DNA of 64,000 bases from NCBI GenBank assembly GCA_008360975.2, contig CM039194.1, forward strand, positions 7,488,426-7,552,425, given 5' to 3'. This stretch comes from Lichenostomus cassidix. Lineage: Eukaryota; Chordata; Aves; Passeriformes; Meliphagidae. The notes under the pieces were generated by a model. It ran no database searches. It was given only the letters and a program-made list of their open reading frames with translations, and was not told where the DNA came from. Within the stretch, counting starts at the first letter, position 1, and each line of letters starts with the position of its first letter. Position numbers and translations under genes: made by a program. Shown here piece by piece: positions 35,906-46,270 of the stretch.

Positions 35906-38819
35906 GAAATTGTATCTGAATGCTGAAAACTGACTTCTGTCCAGTTTTTAGCACTATATGATTCTTTGATTGATCTATAGTAATGCAATTTCTTTTGATG
36001 GAATAGAAATCGTTGAATGGAAATTATTTTAGAAAGATCAGAGCTACTTTTGCTGGGACCAATTACCCATTAAAGGGGAAAAACCAGCAATAAAGGCAAA
36101 CCCAGAAGTCAGTGGATTATTTACTTTTAATCTGTCTGATTAGTCTATGAAAAATATTTTGGTTTGGGGTTGGATTTATTTTTTGTTTTAGGTGGGTTTG
36201 TTGGGGTTTTTTTTGGTTATTTTTCATAAAAATGTGATGTAACACTCTACTTTCTTCAATTGCTGTTTGAAAAATATTGGATGAAAATTTGCTTGCCCTC
36301 TGTTCCTTCAGGCACAAATTATGTTTTGTCAAAGCAGACATTTGCAGTGTCTTGAAGAATTGTTTCTCAGGCCAAGTTCCTCTTCATGCTCTTCTACGTT
36401 TGCAGAATGAAAAGACGATGTTTTACTTTAACAGCATTGGCAAATCTGTTACAGAGATGATGAATTCTCTTCAGCAGCCATCAGTGTAAATTGATGTAAA
36501 TCAACTCCTTGAAGGAGGCAGGGCAGTTAATTTCAATAGAAGTGCAAAGTTAAATGAAACCAAACAATCTTTATTTATGCAATGATTTAAATTGGCTTAT
36601 TGGCAAAAGCCTGTATTTGTAGTTATCACAGTTGCTGTTATAAAAAAAAATTATGCTGGCTTTTGTGCATATCAAGGCTCATTAAAATCAAAAAGAAAAA
36701 TTAAGCAGGAATCTATAATGTCCCTTTAGAGAATTTCCAAATTGCAGGAAGATTGAGAGCTGGGCTTTATCTAGGACTCCTTGATAGGATATTTTCAGAG
36801 TTTTTAAGCTTATATATTATATTAGTAGCTATATTCAATTTTCAGTGGATCTGAAAGTAAACTGTCTTTAACAAAACGCTTCTCTGAAAATTCAGATCTT
36901 TGGTTTCTGTTTCTGCTTTCTTTCACCTGGCTTCTGCTTCCTCTGGGAAGTTCAGTTTTATTCTGACATCAAATCCCTGGTAGTTCTCTAGAGTTTGTAC
37001 ACAGCTTGTTAATACACTCAGTCTAGGACTGTGGTGTACACAGCAGCACCAAACCAATTTTGGTTTTGGGTGGTCATTCCAGTCTGATCTGGATCCCTGA
37101 GGGATCCATAAATATGGTCTCTTTTCATGTATGTGATGATGTCAGGGTTTTCCTCCTCTATTATTCTGTGGAAGCCAAATGAAATTATAGACACTTCCCA
37201 GCTTCTGCACTGAGCTACATTTGCAGGCCATGCTTAAAGTTCTGTCAGGAGTTTATACCAAAACAAATTTTATTACAAGAATACTGTAGTTCTTTCTGTA
37301 TATCAGAGATATGAAGCTTTAAGCTTCATGGGTTTAGACTTCTGAGATGGGATTATTAACTTTTTAATAATTTGGTCCTCGATTTCCATTTTCTTTTTAG
37401 AAACTGTAGTTCATTATGTTTGTCTTAAATTGCTTCCTGCATTAGTTTTAATCTGCCATTGATGTTGGATATTTAAATTAAAAATCTGCCAACTTTCAAC
37501 TATAATCAAAACTAGATATCTTTTTAAGGTTTGGGTAATTTATAGAGCAGGTAATTACATTTAACATTTTGAAGTTCTTTTAGGTTATCTTTTGGAAGAG
37601 GTTATACCTTCAGTGTGCATACTAACAAGCAACTTAAATGATTCATAATTCATAATAAACCAGCTCTAGCCTACTCAGGATTTCTGGTACTGATTTGCTC
37701 AAGTTTGTGAGCTGAGAATACACAGATCAAACCTTTGCTTGTAGCTCCTCTTTCCCCACCAGTGATGGTTAGCAGAGTGATGTTGCTTCTTATCCTGCTT
37801 GCTTGAGCTCTCTATATTTAATTTCCACAGCACTGCCAAGGGAAGCTAAAGGCTGTTTAGAGGACTGGGGTAGGTCTATTTGTTTCCATCTACTAATTTG
37901 TTCTGTCCTGTTAGTTTTCTTTATCTTTCCTGAGTATTTGGCAGGGAGCAGACATGAATTTGACTGTGTTCTGTTGAACAGCCGCTACTGCCTCAAGCTG
38001 TTTCAGCAACTCACCTTGCCAAAACACTTCCTCTTTCCAGTTTTCTGTCCTTGAAGAAGGAAGGAGATATGAGGCACAAATTGTCCCCTGAGAGTTACTT
38101 TGGGGCTAGCTGGATTGGTATCACAAGGTGAAATAGTTTCAGCATCCTGAAGCGGGGCAGAAAATGTTGAGAAATAATTAAACAAAAAATATCCTGCAAA
38201 CTTACATAAGCTCAACCAAAATGGTTTTGGTTTCTATTACTGCTGTCTCATCAGTGAATCTTTAAATTGCAAAGTGTTGCTTGAAACAGAAATTTATTTA
38301 AATAGGAACCATATCCTAACATGCTGCCTTTAGTTTTGATTTAGTAACTGTACTATGCTTAGAAATTTATCACAACTGATTTTACCTTGCTACCTGTTTC
38401 TATCTGAAAAGTTCTCAAAAGTTTTTTTTAAAAAGTCAGAAAATACTCAATCTACCCTTAGTAGCTGGAATTCTTCCACATGTTGGTAACTTTATAACAA
38501 TAACTATATAAATAACTATTTACTTTACCACCTGTCAATGTCTTGGACTTGTTTGAAAATCTTCTGTTTAAATATTATCATCTTGCCCCCCAGACCACAA
38601 AATCCTGGTTTGCAGGGAGAGCTAAATTGTTTCATACAGGTTAAGATTTAGGAATTTCACAAATGCAATGGAAAATCTACAGTTATTTGAAACTATAAAA
38701 TAATATATTTTATATGTGGAGTTTCTGAATCATATTTTCCCACCCTGTCCTGCAAAGAGAGAGCTCTGTCCAAAGCATGTCTGCTATGACCCCATGAGAG
38801 CCTCATTCCTCCTGCTGTG
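35906..38819. other. non-coding stretch, no gene recognised
   Basis: AT-rich sequence with no exon candidate. A 19-nt palindrome lies at 37311-37329. The stretch from about 36191 to 36240 is a T-rich segment very similar to 4192-4240. ORFs up to 83 codons (37803-38054 plus) have no recognisable content. Confidence 0.6.
37311..37329. other. 19-nt near-perfect palindrome
   Basis: Arms ATGAAGCTT (37311-37319) and AAGCTTCAT (37321-37329) are reverse complements around a single central T. It contains two HindIII-type AAGCTT words. The central base makes it an odd-spaced dimer-type site rather than a usable hairpin. Confidence 0.8.
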
Positions 38820-38960
38820 TAATTTTTGACGTGCTGTCTAATGTGGGAGACACTTTAATGAGATCTGATAATTAATTCAAACTCAACTGCTGAAAATGAA
38901 CAATTGGTAATTAAGTGAATGTGATGTGATGACTAATTAGTTGATGTAACAAATAGCCAA
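38820..38960. promoter_or_regulatory. candidate conserved regulatory block, homeodomain-site-rich
   Basis: Within 115 bp lie a CRE-like TGACGTG (38827-38833), TAATTAATT (38869-38877), TAATTA (38908-38913) and CTAATTAG (38933-38940), the last a perfect palindromic homeodomain dimer site. An ACAATTG word (about 38900-38906) is Sox/E-box-like. No repeat is recognised here and no frame is open. Clusters like this are common in conserved vertebrate enhancers near developmental genes. Without an alignment this is a proposal. Confidence 0.25.
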
Positions 38961-41354
38961 AATGCAGTTAATTTTTTTAAGCAAATATATGAATTGTTTG
39001 AGAAAATGGTTTGTAATACAAGCAACAAGACTTTGCTCTATTATTTTTAATTGCAATCTCAGCTTACTCAAGAATGACTTGCAATGTTCCTAAGGGAGCC
39101 TTCAAGGTCAGACTCCATCAAAAGGTAGATTAAGTCTATCATTACATGTTTGGCCACAGAGATAAAAACAGCCAGCTTTTTCCACCTCAGTTACTCTATA
39201 GTTGTTCTCAAATTTAGAGTTTATTCCCTATGCACAGCATGGAGTTGCAAGCCATTAAGAGAATTCAGTCTTTCCTTGTAACAAACCATTATGGATTTAT
39301 TTAAAAGTTTAATCATGTTCCATCTCTTATCCCAGTTTCCATAATTTTATCTTATACAGGCAAAAAAGTGCATCAACGACATAATGACTAGCACTCCACT
39401 AGTAAGAAAGCATTATTTGAATGGTAGTCACTGTGCATGTAACAGAGGGTGTTGTTGGGCAGCTTCTGCTGGCTGTTTGTGAGCAGCATTTGATTGGAAA
39501 TGCAGCCCTGGAGCAGGAGGTGCTGCCTTTGCTGGCAGCTCTGCCCAGGGGCACTTTGGGGACCTGGGGTACCCCTGAGCACAGGCTGGCTGAGAGCTGC
39601 TGCTGCTGGGGTTGTGGATACTGATGTGCAAGCAAGGCCTGTAATGGGAGTCGAATTAACTCACCCACAGAAAAAAAACTCATTCATTTTCCTCCACTGA
39701 AACAACCGTGTGGTTCTAGGGAGGAAAATGAAACTGCTAGTGATAGGTTACATTTTGCATTCAGTGAAATTAAATTCTCTCTGTTTCAATGTAAAAACAG
39801 TTAGGGATATACTGGGTTATGTTGCAATAACCATTCTCAGTGTTTTGCTAAAAGAAAAGGATTGGAAACTGTTTTCCTAGGGACTCTGAAGCATAGAGTA
39901 AATGAAGTCTCAGCTTCTTGTATGAAACAGGAGAATTCATCATCTTTTGGGGTTTTCCTTTGGTTATTGGTTTGTTTGGGGTTTTTTGTCTTTCCCCAAT
40001 ATTTGTAGAGCACAGACTAACAAACCAAGCATGGCACAAGTTTCATGTGTATATTATAGCACAGCTGAATAGCCTGGAACCTTAGGAATGCCCCTTCCTT
40101 AAAACTGGAGATGCTGGTGCACCTCTAAAAGGCAAACCCCAGCTCATAAATGTGATGGTGTTCCTCATATTCCGAGAGGGGAATCTTTTCAAGTGAGCAC
40201 AAGATAGGATCAGAATCTAGACAGTAAGAACCCTGTGTGATAGCAGAGACTTCAAAACAGAGCACAGCCTTTCTGGTAGCAGCATGCATTTTTCATCTAG
40301 ATGCTCAGGGAGAAAAATGTCTGGTGGCAGAGCATTTTTGGTTAATAATGAAAGTGGAGAGGTTTTCACTTGCATCTCTTGTAGGAAAAGAAACAATTCA
40401 GAATTGAAAGGGATAAATGCTGAAGAAAAATGCCTTAATTAACAGACTTGGTTGTTATGTTGTTTCATGGGGTGTGAACTATCCATTTCTTTGCTGTGTA
40501 TTTTTATTGCTGTTATTGCTCAGGAACCCACCACATTATGCTTTCTGTCTTGTTACTTGATTAGACTTAAGGTTTAGTGGAGCTAATTGTTCTAATTAAA
40601 GGAGTGATTCTGTTAAAAACTGGCCCAGCTTATAAAATGATACCAATTGCAAACCTGAATGGAGGAAGGATCCCCTCAGCCTGACCATCTGCCTCTCTGC
40701 AGAAGTCAAACCCACATAAAGCACTGCAGTGTTTTAGTCTGGTGTTCACCCTTCCCCAAACAACTGGATCTCTAAAATGTGTTCTGTCTGAAAAATAGAC
40801 CAGAAATGTCTGTTACATCTGGGGCTAAAGCACACAGGGCTTGGAGGGGCATGTGGGGCCACACTGCTTTAACTGCAGAATCTGGGAGCATCATTTGTCT
40901 GGAGAAGAGGCAAGACCATGGTATGGACAGAATATACAGATATCATCTCTGTCCAGAGAAGATAAAAATTGCCTTCAGAAGAAACCCTACAGCCACAAAT
41001 AGACTAGAAAAAAGGCTTTGAAATAGAAATACAAACTTATGGCAGAAGAGGTTTCTTATGCTGTTATATTTCTCTATGGCATGCAAACGTTTTCAGGAGG
41101 ACAAGTGATAGCCCGTATACATAATAGATCCCTCAAATCGAGCTTATTGCACAGGCACAAATGTCAAAGATCTTGGACAAGGCAGAGTTTTGTGTGAGGT
41201 TTGTGCTAAAGGTAAACCTTTCATACGAATATTTTCAGGTTTTTTTCCAATAGCTGATTTGGACTTTGCTGTGAATTCTCTTCCATGAAGAAACTGTCTG
41301 CTGCTTTTTGCCATCAAAAGTTCTAGTTTTAAAAGTCAAAAATACTTGTTATAC
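38961..41354. other. non-coding stretch, no gene recognised
   Basis: A GC-rich patch at about 39430-39640 opens five overlapping ORFs on both strands (60-95 codons), which shows that composition alone explains them. The rest is AT-rich. The interval at about 40430-40640 is rich in TTAATTA/CTAATT words and repeat-free, a weaker candidate for constraint. Confidence 0.6.
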
Positions 41355-41463
41355 TTCTGAATACTTATTCAGAAAGCAGAGCTTTCTGAATCTGAGGCTG
41401 AGTCCAATCTTTTGACCACTATTGCCAGTGCTTGTGGTCACTGTCCCTTTCAGAAAGGGAAAA
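41355..41463 (+). other. cluster of overlapping hairpins
   Basis: The 8-mer TTCTGAAT occurs at 41355-41362, inverted at 41367-41374 and direct again at 41384-41391, so the middle copy can pair with either neighbour. The right-hand pairing is an 11-bp perfect stem with a 3-nt loop (41367-41391). The left-hand pairing is a 9-bp stem with a 2-nt centre (41355-41374). Downstream, CCCTTTC and GAAAGGG form a 7-bp palindrome around one base (about 41445-41461), and GACCAC / GTGGTC pair across 14 nt. Four inverted repeats within about 110 bp is unusual here. Confidence 0.75.
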
Positions 41464-44400
41464 GGACTCAAATTCCACTTGCTGTGGGCATTTTTGATTT
41501 AGGTAAGAAGCCTTGAACACTTTTTAAGGAAGAATTCTGGTTTTTATGCATATTTCCATATATGAACTAAATAAGCCTCTCAGAATGGCAATTAATTAAA
41601 ACTTGTTTTTTACAAAAGGATCAAGGAATGAATGTTAATGGTTAAAAAGTTCTATAATAGTAAAATCCTTTCTTCTTCTTCTTGCTCTACTGAAGGAAAA
41701 AAACCCCAGTAAATTAAGTTTAAATGTTCATCAGATATGGCATGCACATTGAGCTTAGTTTCTACTGTAAAATGTAGTTGGTTTCCAGCCATCTAGAGGG
41801 AGGGAAAAAAAGAGCTTTAGCTGTCTTTGTCAATTCCTGTCTTTTTTCATTTGTGGAATTTTGTCATCTCCCTCTGGTGGCAAATGTCTGAAATATCCAT
41901 CACAGAGCTGCTGCCGGCGGCGGGGGAGAACCCTGAAGTCTGTTCCAAGGTGCACAACTGAAATCAGCAGACTTCCAGTCACAAATCTGCAAAGCACAAA
42001 ATCTCTGCTCTCAGGAGCACAGCTCTGCTGGGAGAGAGGATGAAATGTAGGTTGGCCTGAGAGCTGGGATTTGCAGTTCCCAGTTTGAAACAACATCAGA
42101 AAATGGCAACAGAGGCTCTTGCAACACAGACTGAGGGATGGAATCCCAGACTTTCACATTGCACTAAACACTGGCCTGCAAGTCCAATAGTCTCTATCAA
42201 AATCAAATATTAAACACAAATTCTCAGAAAGGACAGATTTTGAGTACAGGAAAGTTATGGATTCCAAAGGGTAATAATTGGACCAAGAATTGGCTAGTTT
42301 TTTGCTTTTCAAGACACAGTGATAAGAAAAACACCACAGTGCTTCCTACGCAGTGGGGTTTGTGCTTGAGTAATATTGTCTGCTAACAAAGTTTTTGGTT
42401 TTGGTTTGGTTTTTTTTAATTGATTCTTCTGTGAGAGTCAGAAGTAATAGCACACCTTTGGTTTTCTTGTCTGATCACTTGCTGCACCTTTTTGACTGTA
42501 TGCTAATACCACAATATTGCAAATACTTCTCCATTAAAACTATTCCACAAACTTGGAAGTCTACCTTAAAACTTTCCAGCTGATTTAAGGAGCAAGTGAT
42601 GTATCTACACTCTGCCTGTCCTGAATAATTTAACAACTGAAGTAGTCTGGCTCCCAAAAATCATAACTTGAAACAGTTGTTGAGTAATCTGCTCAGCCTG
42701 GCTGTATCTCTTTTTTCCCCTGGTCCTAGGTATATATAGCTGAATGTATCCACATTAATACTGCCTTTAATCATCAGTCCTTTTTGTCTTTACAGTTAAT
42801 TTGTGTGTGTAGAATATAAGTAGGTGTTTGATATAAATAAACTCCCAAAAGGGAACCAGATGCTGAACTTTATAGCTGACTAAACAGAACCACTGAAAGG
42901 TGATATAATATGCTTGGCATCTGTGAGTCAGCATTAAGATGTGCTCCAAATACCATTGCAAACAGTGACAGTTTCTGGATATAAAGAACTCAATGTGCTC
43001 TCATTAGCGCTGCTGGAAATTGCTCCCAAGGGTTGTGGTTCTCACTCAATTCAGATCACTTATGTAATTTCAGAGTATGAACTGTTTCAGGCAACTGCAA
43101 TGTTCACTGATTTTCGCACTGCTTGGTGAACTTTCCATTTAAAGGTTTCCCAGCACTGGGTTTAGAGCTAATGCTTCAAGTTTAGTAGTCTTGAAGAACT
43201 CCTGAAATGTTAGATTAGAAAATGCTACTGACAAGATGCCCCCTGCCCTGCTTAATGATCTGAGTGAAATAGCAGAGACAGAAGCAAAGACAGTCTGTTG
43301 GGTCAGGGCCCTCATTCACCCGAGCACTCATCTTCATTAATCTTCTGTTTACATTGTTGGAAAAGTACGTGCTGCCTGTGAAGTGAGATAGCTTCATAGT
43401 CAGGACGGATATCTGATTCCTGGCCTGACTGTCAGTGGAATTTAAATGTGCTTCCAGTGTGGGAATGTGTGAAGCCCCAGTGATTAGAGAGTGCCTGGAT
43501 GTACAGCAGTGACTCCCTGCAAGTGCTGATCACCTTCAGTACTGAGGTTTTCCCTACCTGGGGTAAAACTCACCAGGTGAGTTTTACAGAGAGCTGATCC
43601 ACCCTGAGCTGAATTCCATATTTAAAGGAAACTTTCACCCAAGTCCTGCTCTGAGTTTTCACTGTTACCAGCCACCCCTGAGCCATGCAGTCAGTGCTGT
43701 GCTGACAAGCTGTTTCATGCTACTCAAAGAACACAAAAGATGCTGAACAGGGAAGATCCAGTGGGCAGGCTGGCCATAGACAAGCTATGCAACTCTCCTC
43801 CTTTTAAAAACAAAGTTCAAGCTGGCACAGAAGTCCTGCCTTCTATGGCTGATTGGGTTTTTTTTCCGACAGCTGGGTAAAGGAAAGATTGTGTGTGTTC
43901 CCAGAGCTCCATGCACCCATGCCTCGAGGTACCTGGCTGTAGCTGAGCTAGGACTGGAGATCTCCATGCCCAAGGCACAGAACATGGAGCTCTCACAGTT
44001 CTGCCCTTACCCTGCCACCCTCCAAGGCTTTAAACAGCTGCTTCCTAAAGAGCAACCTTTGCAAAAGACTGAACCGAGGAAGGGCAGGTTACAAATCTAC
44101 CAGTTTTTTATCTGAACACACCTGGAGAGCAACGTAAATAAAACATTTGCAGGTTTAAGCCCTGATGTAAACTCAAGATAATCATAAAATAAATATTTTC
44201 AAACATGGTAAGGGTATTTGAATGCAGCTACTGTGTTGGTGAAGCACTTGCCAAATTTTTTATTGTGACTGATTCTGAAATAGGGAAATCCATAGCCTAG
44301 ATTTGGAGGCAGAAGGTTGAGGGAGTTGGCATTTTTTTGTTGTTGATTAGTTGCTTTGGTTTTGGTGTGGATTTCCAGACATTTTAAATACAGCCAGTAA

Positions 44401-46109
44401 TAGCTGAAGTGGATAAAATCCTGGTCTTAGTCTGCAAGTTGTTAATCTAATTCTGACCTATTATTCAGAGGTTTTGCAATTAAGGATTCTGTTGGACAGT
44501 GTCTCATTCTATGATGGGCTTTATAAAGTGCAATAAGTTAAACATTAACGTCATTTTTAGTTCTGTAATATTGTAAGAAGCAAAATTCAAGAAGTGCAGA
44601 AGTAGAAATTTGATTTTTTTTTTCTACGATTCTGTCATTTAAACATAGTTTATAGGGAGGATCGGCAGAGGCAAAAGAAAAGAAGATTAAATTTCTTTCT
44701 TCTGAGAGGACAAGCTGGAATGCTAGTGAGGATTTAAGCAGCATTTTTCAACAATGCCCTCATGAGCACTGGGAGAGCTCTGGGCAGAGCTGTGCTGCTG
44801 ACTTGCACAGGAGGGCAAACAGGTGCTTTGGAAAAGCTGGTGGATAATTAATTGCAGGGTGATAATGAGGTACTAGTTTGGTTCTCAGTGGTCTTTTTCT
44901 GACAGCAAACTCTTGAGCCTCACATGATGTCAGTGGGCTAAGATTGCATAGCCAAAGAATAGAGGTAGGACCAATTTTGCAGGAAGTTGGTTTTGGTTTG
45001 CCCCAAGTTTTTGCTTAGTAGTTTTTGCTTTTCATTTGAGTTCAAATAGCATAGCAGCTGCAACACCTCCACAGGACATATCCAAGAGTTATTTTTCTGT
45101 TTTGTTAACCACAGCCATTGGTCTGTGTAATTTATATTGTGGCTTTGCATTTTCTCTCTCTAATTACAGCCAAGTACATAAGGCTTTGCTAATCTCTTCG
45201 CAGGGATTTATAAAATGCCCTCTGTTTTCCCTTGTTGCAGGTTCCCAAGCCACATATTTGGCTTCATTTAAGGGTTTGGATTGACCCAAAAGATCAAAGC
45301 AAAAGACATGTAATTCACCACGATCATTTTGACTTGTGGCCAATGTTTTATAAGTTGGGAATTTCCATGGATGCAGAAGGGATATAGCTTCCCAAATCTC
45401 ATTGACATTCAGAGGGTTCTGGACACACTTTAAGCTTCTTTTACAATCCTATGCTGAAATGACCCAGCTCTGTTTTCCTTTCTAAATAAATACGCGTTTC
45501 TTAGTTTATTTTTTAAATTGATTAATTCTCCATATTTAAAACTTATACCTCCATGGAAGACACTACTCTTGCTGACTCTGAGTGGTGTTGACAGCCCAGT
45601 ATAATCACACATGATAGCAAATATCTACTGGGGTCAACAAAAGTTACCGAGCAGGTGATTTACAGATGACTCCCATTCCCTCCAAAAATAAGGGAGTAAG
45701 ATGGGCCTTAGAAAGCAGAGCAGAAAATCTTGGGTTTCTAAAAATGTTATCAGTTTTCCTTCATGATGTAGTCAGCACACAGCTAATTAATTCTACACCA
45801 AAAATGAGTTTCTGTCTTCCTAAGAAACTTTATCTTGAAGAACATACTCAGAGCTTTTACAAAACATTATGGAATTGTCAGCATTTTCAATGGAAGAGTA
45901 AAAAGCAAAATGCTTTAAAGCTTAGCAAATTATAAGTATTTGTCAGTGTTATTAGATCCAGCCCTCCTTCCACCATTTTGGGAATAAAGAGCAGTGACTA
46001 TTTTGAATAGTTGTTTATGATCATTAGTTAACTGATAGCACTAATTTCCCTGACTTTTCAGTGTTTCCTTGACTTTATAGATCATGATTGCTGAGCAGCA
46101 CTCTACAGT
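41464..46109. other. non-coding stretch, no gene recognised
   Basis: A tiny CpG-rich word cluster (CCGGCGGCGGGGG, about 41915-41928) sits in an otherwise CpG-poor setting, inside two unrecognisable opposing ORFs (41830-42096 minus and 41861-42043 plus). GC-richer stretches occur at about 43400-44080. The palindrome at 43563-43587 is the main structure. No exon, RNA gene or retroposon is recognised. Confidence 0.6.
43563..43587. other. 25-nt near-perfect palindrome with splice-donor words
   Basis: Arms GTAAAACTCACC (43563-43574) and GGTGAGTTTTAC (43576-43587) are exact reverse complements around a single A. The plus strand reads CAG|GTGAGT and the minus strand CTG|GTGAGT, so a strong 5' splice-site consensus faces outward on both strands. 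A 12-bp perfect arm is rare in this window. No credible exon ends at either donor. Confidence 0.9.
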
Positions 46110-46270
46110 GACAAGAGTCAAATGTCGTACTTTAATAATTCCTATTAATCTGTGTAATTATGAGAACAAAATTAATAATAATTCCATCCGTTGTTTAAAT
46201 ATTTAATGGGTTTTTAGATTGGAGTATATTAACTTTGTATGATTGTGAACTGCTTCAAGTTTTTGCTAAC
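46110..46270. promoter_or_regulatory. candidate conserved regulatory block, AT-rich
   Basis: A repeat-free stretch densely filled with homeodomain-like words: TTTAATAATT, ATTAATC, GTAATTATG, ATTAATAATAATT and TTTAATGG. Two isolated CpGs (about 46126 and 46189) persist in CpG-depleted surroundings, which can be a mark of constraint. No open frame. Purely inferential. Confidence 0.18.

Noticed and set aside
39388..39700. Five overlapping ORFs in a GC-rich patch
   Set aside because: Openness in several frames on both strands shows a compositional effect.
41915..41928. CGG-rich word suggesting a CpG island or promoter
   Set aside because: Only about 14 bp long with no wider CpG enrichment, so no CpG island.
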